From Parus major (Eukaryota > Chordata > Aves > Passeriformes > Paridae): a stretch of 64,000 bases of DNA. How positions within the stretch are numbered: the first letter of the stretch is position 1; the number at the start of each line of letters is the position of its first letter. The stretch spans positions 32,130,733 through 32,194,732 of the forward strand of contig NC_031771.1 in assembly GCF_001522545.3 (NCBI RefSeq), written 5' to 3'. A program made the translations under genes and the position numbers. The notes under the pieces were generated by a model. That model was given only the letters and a program-made list of their open reading frames with translations, was not told the origin of the DNA and ran no database searches. This document shows, piece after piece, positions 54,101 to 64,000 of this stretch.

Positions 54101-55107
54101 GTGTGGAATCTCTAAGTAAATGGTCCCAATCAGTTACACATAGTGAGCCATGGGAAAATACCTTATGAATGAAATTATCCATATATGTGATACCCTGTCT
54201 GTTGTATTTAAGGTAATTGCAAGAAAAAAAATTGCTTGGCTCAGTAATACTGAAATTAATAAATATATACCGAAGATCAGAAAAAAAGAGTATGTTTCCT
54301 ACTTTGTGATGTATCTCTGAGTGAAGTGCTATGTGTAGGGGAGATTTCAAAGTGTACCATTTCTATTTTCTGCTACAGCCTGTACAGAAATGGAAGTAGA
54401 GCAGGTTTTTTTTTTTCCATTTGGGAATGAGATCCAAAACTCCTATTGCTTCAGAGTATTCTAATCAATTAATGAATTAACATGAAGCATCATCTCTGTC
54501 CTACCCAAGACTCCTTGACTGATAATAGCATAATTGCTTGTACTGTAAAGAAATGTAACATCACAGTATTTTAGGGAAGTGTATTTGGTCCAAGAGGTGT
54601 CTTACTGAAAATCCCAGGAGCAGAACTCGAGGAATATGTGAATTTGTGTTCCTCAAAGTGAGTGTGTGTTCTCAGAGCTTGCAAAAGTATAAATTAGTTA
54701 TACTGCGGAAATAGTGCAAATATTATCTAAGTATGTGAAAACTGGTGTGGGAAACAATAGATTTGAGGTTTTTCTAAAGTAGGGGGTAGGTAGAGCTTTT
54801 TTGCTGAACTAAAATAAACATTAAAAGGTGGTTTAAAATCCCTGTATTCAATAAATGTTCTTCCCTCTTTTAGGGACAAGGGGTGGCTAGCCATCCTTTC
54901 TTAATTTTACTGTCATATATGCTGCAATTCTTTTGATAGTACATCTAGGGAAAGCATACATTTGAGAATCATAAACAACTGACTTCAGTTTTATAGTGGT
55001 GACATTATGAAATTGTGACAGCTAGAATAACTTGATATCTCTTGCTGACCTTTTCCAAAGATATTTAGTGTTAGAATGGTATTGGAATAATTCTTTGATT
55101 AATACCA

Positions 55108-55583
55108 TGTGGAATTTGAAATTGCTTGGTGAATCAGGGCCTAAGGCAAAAGAATTAGAAACTGATGCAAGCATGCATCAGCCTCAAGAAGTTCAGTTTG
55201 GAAATTGGTTTAGATCATTATTTGTTGTCAAAAAAACCAGAGGATTATCTAGAAGCAAGACACATTGTTGTAATGCAGTTAGGAAAAATTGTATGACCCA
55301 AAAAATGTACCCCCAAAAATGAAGACTTATAAGTTCTTCCCTTATCTTGTTCTCCCCAGTTCCCCTTATTGGTTGTGTAAATTCCCCCCCACCCCTTTCC
55401 CCTGCGTTGAAAAAGGGGTGCTTATCGATACCTTTCCCTCTTTCCCTCCTGCCATCTCACCCTGAAGGATCCCAAGAAATAAAGCTGTGACTGGCATCTC
55501 AGCAAAGGGAAAGAGCTCGTTTTTAGGATCTTCTTGCAAGCTAATCTACCTCCCCTGCCTCCCTGACCACTGCGGGGTGGACA
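55108..55583 (+). mobile_element. Endogenous retrovirus LTR (approximate limits)
   Basis: The segment has LTR architecture: a TGTGG start candidate at 55108, a CCAAT-type ATTGG near 55367, a TATAAG at about 55328, C-rich tracts, then AATAAA at 55478-55483 followed by a GTGACTGGCATCTCAGC stretch typical of R/U5, and an ACA end candidate at 55581-55583. One base later comes TGGTAGCAGAGG, which resembles a tRNA primer-binding site, suggesting a 5' LTR with a short piece of leader rather than a clean solo LTR. No gag, pol or env frame follows. No target-site duplication was found, so both edges are inferred. Confidence 0.5.
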
Positions 55584-55639
55584 GTGGTAGCAGAGGGGCA
55601 GGGGACTCTAGAAATTATAGCAACACATCTCCACATGTG

Positions 55640-58600
55640 GAGTGCTGTTCTGATTTTTTATGTTGTTTACATCTACTGCCCTCTGTTATTGCCATTCTTG
55701 TTCTTCTGTGCCTCTGTTTCAGATCCTTCCATTTCTCCAATGCAAAGACTTTGATCCAGTAACCTGAACAGTATTTAATGAAGCTTGGTATTCTAGGACA
55801 ATTAAATAGTAAAAAAATTATAAAAATTACACTGGATGTTTCATTTGCATTGTAAGACACAGAAGTGTTTTACTGTGCTTACATGTGTTTTACTGCTTCC
55901 TTATCTTGGAATTGCGAGTATGGGGTAAATGAAAGGATACAAACTAATTACATTTGGTGATGCTAATTCAAATTACAGACAAAGATATTACTTTCTGCTT
56001 TTCATTCTGCCTTCAGAATAGGGAAATCTTCTGATTTTCTGCTCATCTCTCCACAGGGATGTGCAGGACAGATTATCCATGCTTGCCTTGTAAAAATCCA
56101 AGTGATGTGGCTCTTAGCTACCACCATTGAAATTGCTCTTGGCTTTCTTCCAGCTCCAGGTCTCTTGATATTTAATTTCATACTGAAAGGAAGAATAGAA
56201 CAAAGAGTAATGATAATCTGTCATGCTTTAGGATGGCTGTTGCTTTCAGGTAAGCTCAGAAAAGTTTTGGCTGTTTGAATTGCAGCAGTTGTTTCCTTTG
56301 GTGCCTTATAATGATCTGAACTCTTTGCCTGAAGATATTGTCCCAGGTACCCCTCTGACATGGGGTCATATTCAGTGTTCTGATTCTTGTCTTCAAAGCA
56401 TCTAGGAGCAATGTGTCCAAGGAGGCTCTGCTTTGATATGGTATCCCACTGAAATAAAATTCTGCAATAGATCATGACAAAAACATCAAATCTCGTAAGA
56501 GGACAGTTGATGGGCTTCATTGCTGATGTCATTGTGGACAGCTGCAGCTCCACTGCCTCTAGGATCCTAGTATAAAACTCACTTCTCTCTAAAATAATTT
56601 TTCTGGTGTCAATGTCTAATAAAAAGAAATTCTAAGTGTATGCTCTTGTCTTCTCAGACAAACAACAGTCAGATATTAACAATGCTCTTAATGCGTGGAG
56701 ATGCCCTAATGATAAATCCAGTATCATACATGAATAGACAAACTAAAATGCCCAGAAATCATCCTCAAGCAGGTCAAGACTAATTTCACACCTTCCAAAA
56801 GAAGGTGCAGATAAAAATTCCATGTCTTCTGTAAATGTTGCAAGACTGAGGTCTCCAATAGTTTGTTATAAAAATGTAAACTCAATTTGCTGAACTTTGA
56901 GGCTAAACCAATAATATTTCATCAGATAATTTGCTGCAATTTTCTGATTCCCTGCTCTCTACAGCCAAAGTGCTGCAACTTGCAGACTGTTCCAACTTGT
57001 AGTTCATTTCTTCCAGTTCTGTTTTGGTGGCTTTTGAGCACAGAACTTGACACTATCTCTGGATGTAAACTGAGATGGGCTGTAAAACACTGTGCAGCTT
57101 TGTGCTCCTCTTGCATGGCACTGGGGAGGGAAAATCCTCACAGAGGTCAAGTGCTGATGTTCAAATGTAAGCTTAGTGAAAACAGAACTGTTAAACATTC
57201 TCACAGGATAAAATTTGCTAAATAGAAGTTCCCAAGAAAATGGAAAGGATCCTTTCCAACCCACTGGTTAGAAATGAAGTCAAATTCACAAGCAAATAAT
57301 TCTCTATTTTTTTCTTTGTTTGCTTGTTATTTAGGTGTTGTAGTCCTTATACAGGAGTTAAAATGTGAAGTGTAGGGTCATATAGTGTTAAAAGTATCTA
57401 TGGAACAGATTCTGCCTCAGCGTGAGGGTGAAGTAAATATTTGGGGAAGTTTGAGGTAATTCTGTGGTATGTGTATTTCAACTGCCCTAAACATAGTATT
57501 GGAAAGCTTAGAGATCTTCTTTACATTGGTCCTTTTCTTTTTCAGTTGTGTGGGTCATTTTCTTTGTGGTTTTTTTGTTTGCTTGTTTTTCTTTTTGTTT
57601 TTTTTTTTTCCCCTGGGCTTTTTCTGGTGTTTTAGTTCTGTGTGGATAGTTTTTCCTAAGTATCATCTGCATTCCTTCCCTTTTACTTGTTTTTTTTTTA
57701 TTTTTTATTTATTTATTAATATCTACTACATGCTCCTAGCACCTTTTATGTTCCACAGCTGACTTAATTTTAATTTGTAAAAGATGCTAAGCACTACAAA
57801 AGGATCAATATGCAAAATATAGGTGGGTAGGTGGGTAAGAAGACAGGGTTTACAGTTAGCTTACAAAAAATTCCCAAACAAATGTTGTCAGCAGACAAAT
57901 GACAAGTTGCAACACATCTTACTTTTATAGAATTTCTGTATTTTTAACATGTTGCTCAATATTTATCAGTTTGACCGGCCCTTAAATGGGAACAATTGCT
58001 TTGAAAAATGGATTCAGATTATTTCATTTCACTCTGTCCTCTACGTAAAAATATGTCTTCTGCTAAAATGCTATTTTGCAACCTCAAGGAGGATCCTTAG
58101 TAAATTGTGACCTATGCCCTCTGTGTTCCATCAAACAATGGGAAGTGCCTGATTTTCTAGCAAACCAATACTTTCCAAAATACAATAGTGTCAAGCCTTT
58201 CGTTCATTAGAGGGGCATGGGAGCCAAAGTTATAACTGCTTTGGTGCTGTAGAATGAAGGTTAGTATAGGCTAGACCTCAGTTGGTAGAAATTATAGTTT
58301 GAATCAAAGCTGTCAGCTCAGGCATAAATAAATTCCTTGTTCATAACCACTTACCTTATGTCCCTCCTGTGTATGGAAAGCATTTGTTGAGGGGTTGTGG
58401 CATGGCTATGGCGTATGAATGCCACGTGTTCTGTACAGTACGGATGGACACTAAAAAATAAAAAAAAAGCTGGTATGAGAACTGACACAGACTATGGCAC
58501 ATCTAGTGAAATTCTCATTGAGGTCATTCTACAGCAGCCATTTAGACAGACAATTTATTAGATATGCAGCTTACCTTGAGCATTCTCAGCTATGAGTTCT

Positions 58601-59990
58601 GAGTCTGTAATGTGCTAAGGCTAAATGAGCTTGCATTGAGTGTGTGTTTAAGGAATACAACACAGCCCATTGTCTTAGTCTGTTAGAGTTACTGACTTTC
58701 AGTTAAATGCTGTTAGCAACCTTGACTGGGCTTGATGGGTAGGCTTTGTGAAAGAAACTTCATATTTGGGAGATAACTTGGAGCCATGCCACAAATACCT
58801 TCAAACCCTATTCAAACATCCTCTTGTGCCCACTCTGCCTTGGTAAATCTCAACCTTTTCCTTACCTGCCATGTTTTATATGAGGCACTCTATACAGCCT
58901 TTTTTCATTTGTCTGTCTGACCTCCCCCCACCACCCCCGGCCCCTTTTAATCTTTTTTTTATAAATTTAATTTTAATTAAATTTTAGTTTTTCCATTGAT
59001 TAGCAATAAAGTACACTAAGATCAGGACTTTGCTGTTTAGTTTTTCAGTTTGTCTAGAAAATAAGATTTTGCACAAGAGGCACACCATCATGTGAACAAA
59101 CAGTAATAAAAAATGTTTACTCCTAATAAAGTGAACTTGGGCCTTGATCCAATTTTTGATACTTAGCAGCAATGCCTTTACAAACTAGCAGTGCGCAGGA
59201 TTGTTTCTGAATTTAGGTGACACAGGATATATTTTCAAGTCTGCAAGCTTGTTGGAACCCCAAATGATAGAAAGTAAATGATCTGGAAATTTAAAAAATA
59301 AAAGTAACTGTGATGGAGTGGGAGAATGTGATATTGAATATATTCTGGATGTTTGTGGTAATGTTTGTAAACATGACCAATCCCATTTATCATTCAAATG
59401 AAATATCTAAATCTGTAGGGTTTAGATTTCTTCTTTTTTTTTTTTTTCTTTATGGGAAGCTGCACACACTTGTTTTATTTTGTTCTCTTTTGCTATTCTT
59501 TTTCTTCAGTAGGCCTCTAATGACAGCAGAAACCTTACTGTTCTTGTTCTTCAGTCTGGGAGTCTACTTACCCTATCCATCCATTTTTATGTTATGAAAT
59601 ATTGAAGTTTTGAATGACATTTATCATCCTTTAGCTGAAGGAGGAAAATTCATTGCTGGCAATAAATGGATGCAGCCATACTGCTCTTGCTGAAATAACA
59701 TCTGCTTATGGGACACACACACAGACATCATGACTTTGATCCAATATTTTTTTCCCCCCAAATCAGTAGGATTACGTTGGGAATATTAACTTTTTTTATT
59801 CTACATAACACTGATAAATATTCTCAACAATTCAAATCAGTAACATTTTATAAATTAGCAAATCATATAAACTCAAATATGTATTCCTTTGGACCGTTAA
59901 ATCCTGCTTTCAGCATAAAGACAGATTGTTGGTGTAGTAAATTGAAGCTGCCTTACTGCAGCTATTTTGTCCCATGTTCTATCACAGACC
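55640..59990. other. Gene-poor tract with one exon-like segment
   Basis: Mostly unique AT-rich DNA with T-rich runs at 57560-57720. The splice-bounded plus-strand segment at 56057-56249 is listed separately. A C-rich run at 58922-58944 is G-rich on the other strand. No gene recognised. Confidence 0.6.
56057..56249 (+). other. Unassigned exon-like open segment, 64 codons between AG and GTAAGC
   Basis: The acceptor-like CATCTCTCCACAG and the strong donor TTTCAG|GTAAGC bound 193 bases that are open for 64 codons (GCAGQIIHACLVKIQVMWLL onward). The translation contains two hydrophobic stretches separated by a basic segment (KGRIEQR), like a membrane protein fragment. I recognise no family and found no partner exon. 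A minus-strand frame (56221-56553) overlaps its end. Chance remains quite possible. Confidence 0.22.
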
Positions 59991-59999
59991 CATATTAAT

Positions 60000-60260
60000 A
60001 TTTTATCCCCTTTAATATCATTACATGATGCAGGCTTAATTTAAATAGATTTGACGGGTCTCTTGGTTGGCTTGACAACCAGAGGGAAAAATTAATGTTC
60101 TGCATTTAATCTCAGCTCAAGGCGCTAAATTATTTTGGAGGTCGAAGCTGTCGTGCACATCATGCTAAATTATTGAATGTAATAAATATTAGCTTGATGT
60201 CTATTTATAGATTTTTTTTTTTAAAAAATATTGTTTACTTCATGTATCTTCAGGTAATTT
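60000..60260. promoter_or_regulatory. Candidate conserved non-coding element / enhancer
   Basis: A non-repetitive AT-rich block with scattered CpG and dense homeodomain-like cores. GCTAAATTATT occurs at 60124-60134 and again at 60164-60174, exactly 40 bases apart, about four helical turns. The texture (ATTTAAATAG, CTTGACAACCAGAGG, TAATAAATATTAGC) resembles the conserved elements common in vertebrate gene deserts. Conservation itself cannot be seen from one sequence. Confidence 0.3.
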
Positions 60261-60264
60261 TGAA

Positions 60265-63200
60265 GGGAACATCTTAAATTTTCCCCATCCAATACAGTAC
60301 TACTTATCTTTTATAGATGTGGTATTGGAGGTTGTTTAACCAGCAACTGAAAAGGAAATGATGGAGCTGGAAGTCTTTAAAGCTGTGGAAACTAAAGAGC
60401 TTTCCTGCTGATGAATTGTTTGGTGTAGAGAGACTGTGCAACATACTCTTAATTACTTCAGTTCAAATATATTTATATTTGAAAGTTCATAAAAAAAAAG
60501 AATTGTTTTCCTATTTTTACTATTATTGAAGAGACATAGATACTAAGGAGGAACAGAATTGGTAAGCACATAACTTAGAAACTCCAGCTTAGAGCTCAAG
60601 GGCAATTACCTGAAGGGTACCATATGCTTTAGGAAACATATAATGCAGGATAGACTGAAACATAAAATGTTATTAACAATTGTTTAAAGACTTCTATAAT
60701 AGGAGTCACATTAAGCTTGAAACAATGTAATTATTCTCATTGATGATGGTACATGTTTGCATAGTTTTGCATCTCCTCTTCTGTCTTAATTTTTCATGCT
60801 AAATAATGTCAAGTATTGTGATAATGCATATATTCCTGAACAGTGTTAGACTTCTAGGTCTGTTTATTTCTGAGGACTCTGAGGAAAACCGATCTCTAGA
60901 GTGTATCACGCACCATGGTCTTCTGAATTGCACATTTTCTTTCCTGTCACAAGAATCAGTTTCTCTCTGATCCCACTGTCTGTGTTTTATTCTCCTCCTT
61001 TAAAGATTAAAATAAGAAGTTCTTTATTAGTATCATTTAATAGCAATCTCTATATGTTGCTTTGTGAAGCCAAGCTTCTCTGTTTCTCTGAAGTAGCATG
61101 AGTTGTGACCAATGGATTATAAGGAACCATGAACATCTGGAAGACATTCCCTTGCTATGGGTGGTGATGGATGAAAAATATTGATGTGCTGCAAAATTGT
61201 ATGTACACTTCACAGTGATACCACTGTACTGGTTGTATGAGTTGCTGCATTTATTGTTTACATGCTTAAAAACAAAGAAGTGTCATCCCAGGTTATATCA
61301 TTGATTCAGTATTAGAATACTTAACATAATTAACTGACTCTTTTAGACATTGGTGTAACCAGAGTACAAGGCAGAATTCCCTTTTTATTCTGAAAAAAAA
61401 ATAAAATTAAATGCGTCCTTGTACAAAAGCCAATATAAAAACTTGTTTTTTCAATTTTTGTTACCTTGAACCAAGACAGAATGACCAAATGCCTTTTGTT
61501 TTTGATATAGTTGTAATTTAAGTAGTTCTGTTGTTCCCTATTTTGACTGCAGTACAATAATTTTTTTCTTAGAGTTAAATTTTCCTGTTTTGTTTTTTTA
61601 ACAGTCTTCTGAACTCAAGCCCTTATCTGTCTCACATCAACTCTTCAACTTCTGCAAGTTCATTGTTGTAGCATAGGACCTGAAACTTTCCAGTAGCAGA
61701 CTCTATTGAATAGCCTGAATTATAAATAGGAATTGATAGATGAAATAATTGCCTTGGCATCCATCCACAAAAGTCTGTAGCAAAGCTGGGGATGAAGCCT
61801 TAGGCGGCTCAACTCAGTGTGCCTTGACCACAGCCTTTGTTGACTCTAGGGAAAAGAGTTGTGTCCCTTCACTTTAAGAGCCAGATTGTCTTTTCTAAGG
61901 ATTTTCAGTTGTTTGTTACAATTTCTCATCTTTGAGATTGGAAAGAGAGATGGGAAGAAGGAAATTTTTTCTTTTCTCTTGAACCCCTCCCCCTGCTTTT
62001 TAAAATTATGTTGTTTTTGATCTGATAATTATAAGAATAGAAAATAATCCTAAAGCTAATATTAATCCTTTATGGATTTGTTCTCACTTTTCTCTGAAAG
62101 ATATTGGAAAAGGAGGGGAAAGATTGGAGCAGGATTTTCTGATACATTATTACATCCATAGTCCTTCAATGTTCCTGATATCATATCTTTTATGGTAATG
62201 AATGAAAGGTTTTTTTGTAAAAAAACCTAACAAACATCCAAAACTCAACAAAATCCAAACCCTACCAAAAGCAAAACAGCCCCTCATGATGATCGTTTTT
62301 TAATAGCACTATAACTTCTCTGTTTTGTGATTTGCCAGTGTCCCTACAGTCTTTTTCTCCTCCATGCATTCCAAAGGTCTGCCCTTAGATTTCAGAAATA
62401 CAGGAGAGACTGTTTTCCCTGGTTTTATGTGAGCTTTGTCTTTTTCAAATAACCTTATATTTGAACCTTAACTTCAAAGTATCTTAAAATAAAGTAGATT
62501 TTTTTTTCCAAAGGTATTTGGTAGTCTTGAATGTTAGGGGTTTAGGCTTTTTTTTCCCTCTCCCCATCCCCTTTATCCCCTATAAAGGTATGCATTATAT
62601 CCAGGCCTCCAAGTGCATGGGTAAAGAGACAAAGTTCTCACCTGACTTCCTGCATTTAGCAACCATATGTATGTGAGCTTGTTACTGTGGTTTAGATACA
62701 TTCCAGAATGAGCTCAGTTTCGATCCCTGTCTCTTATCCTTGGTGTACCCTTGCCTTCTGCATCGGTGGAAAAATGAAGTGTTTTAATTGCTTCAGGCTC
62801 CTAGGACCATAATCCTTTCCTTACAGACTTTCCTTACAGTGCCTTAGTTGCTGAAGCATGTATTTTTCAGACCTTTTGCTTACTGTTTTCTGTACTTAGT
62901 GGACTAAAGAAAGTTGAAGAGAAGTATTTCTATCTTTTACAAAAGAGTGTTCTGACTGAGTACAGCTGGTAGAGGACACATATAGATCCAGACAAACAGT
63001 AGGAGCCAGTATATACTTTGTTTGCTTTTCACTATTTATTAATTTTTATTTTGTCTGATTCACTTAAAATACATCTTCCAGGAAAGATTTATTTTTTTCC
63101 TTACTTATGGTTTTTCCTCTAAAACATGTTGCTTTTCCTGCAAAAATTTCTGGCTGTTTAAGAGTAAATAGAAGAACATTGAGTCTTGGTTTCCTGCTGG

Positions 63201-64000
63201 AGGGTGCTACTGCTACTTATTCTACTACATTTCTTGTAATTTGTACCTTAAAATGTTACTTTTTGGCATATTGCCACTTTTTAAATTCCTGATCCAGAAT
63301 GGAGCTATAAAGGTAGTCCACTAACACCGAATGAAGTAATTATAGTTTTAGAAGTGCAGGAAATTCAGTCTTTAACCAAGATTAAAAATAACCCATAGAC
63401 TCCTTTATTCATCACAGCCTGCCTTTTGCTGTGCACTGTGAAATGCTGGTGAAAAAAATCTATGGCTGTATAACAGGCTAGAACAGCTTTGTGGATGCAA
63501 TGTGTAAGTCATAGCTTTCTGTGCTGTCTCTGTCACTCTTTTCCAGTGAATTAACACAACATGCCGCTGTTAAACAGCTGGGGTATGGCTTTGTAAGAAG
63601 ATAGGAGTCTGTCCTTCAACTTTGTGAGCAAAATTGAATGAACAGAATAGGATTAAATATTCTTCTCTTTAGTTTAGTCAGCTAATGTGGCTTTAGGTTT
63701 CCTGGCCTGCTCCTAAACAGTGCTTTTCAATCATATCACATCCATTCAACTTAGAATATGACTATAAAAGTACATTGAGTTTTTGCCTCATTGAGACCCA
63801 GCCTTAAATAAGTTAGTTGGGAAAGGGCTTGAGCATGCCAAGTTCAACCTTATTTACTTTAAAGTCAATGATTTTTTTCTCTTAACTTCCACAAGATCAC
63901 AAACATGGTATGAGAACGTGATTTCTCAAGCTATTTCACTAATTAAAAATTGATTTTTGGCTTTGTGTGGATTAAAGTTGCTACATACAAAATTGTAGGT
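60265..64000. other. Gene-poor tract to window end
   Basis: AT-rich unique sequence. No recognisable gene, repeat family or RNA gene. Frames of up to 75 codons look random. Confidence 0.6.

Larger units (their letters stand above)
36195..55100. other. Gene-poor tract
   Basis: AT-rich sequence without a recognisable gene. The longest frame (41660-42142, plus, 160 codons) is hydrophobic and T-rich and matches nothing I know. An AT-rich block at about 39000-39260 holds a perfect inverted repeat and a direct repeat, listed separately. Otherwise only short homopolymers. Confidence 0.6.

Noticed and set aside
56221..56553. 110-codon minus-strand frame
   Set aside because: Starts at a non-ATG codon, overlaps an open plus-strand segment, and has no recognisable family; could be chance.
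58922..58944. C-rich run, potential G-quadruplex on the minus strand
   Set aside because: Only three G-runs of three or more on the G-rich strand, so a canonical quadruplex is not satisfied.

Overview
The window is vertebrate nuclear DNA, most likely from a bird. It is AT-rich with long introns and GT-AG splicing. Its recognisable interspersed repeats are 3' fragments of CR1 LINEs, the dominant avian family, plus one retroviral LTR. I saw no Alu, L1 or other mammalian repeat. CR1 also occurs in turtles and crocodilians, so 'bird' is an inference.

Left third (about 3.9-18.0 kb, minus strand): a complete 13-coding-exon gene for AADAT (KAT2, kynurenine / alpha-aminoadipate aminotransferase). 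I joined the exons by splice site and phase. They give exactly 425 codons plus a TGA stop, the same length as the human enzyme as I remember it. The PLP lysine (K263) and the other cofactor and substrate residues I could place fall at the expected numbers. The ATG exon opens with a splice acceptor two bases before the ATG, so at least one 5' non-coding exon lies further right and was not resolved. A GC-rich, CpG-rich block at 18.6-19.15 kb is the probable promoter region. It contains a perfect 19-base Tn5 mosaic end followed by the first bases of a second inverted copy. That is the signature of a Nextera mate-pair junction adapter, so it is probably an assembly artefact sitting in or beside the promoter.

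Middle and right (about 19-64 kb): mostly a gene-poor tract. It holds two truncated CR1 elements (19.15-19.65 and 35.13-36.19 kb, both sense on the minus strand), a second small CpG island (21.45-21.79 kb), an LTR (about 55.1-55.6 kb), and an AT-rich block that looks like a conserved non-coding element (60.0-60.25 kb). A few splice-bounded open segments fit no gene I know. No other protein-coding gene could be named. No tRNA, rRNA or CRISPR was seen.

Most interesting points: (1) a relic duplicate of the first AADAT coding exon inside intron 3. It keeps both splice sites, is 72 nt long, and is open in the phase needed for an in-frame cassette. (2) The sequencing-adapter remnant at 18,812-18,837. 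(3) A non-canonical GC donor after exon 8. (4) A (CT)8 microsatellite serving as the polypyrimidine tract of exon 11. (5) Unassigned exon-like open segments at 30.8 kb (minus) and 56.1 kb (plus).
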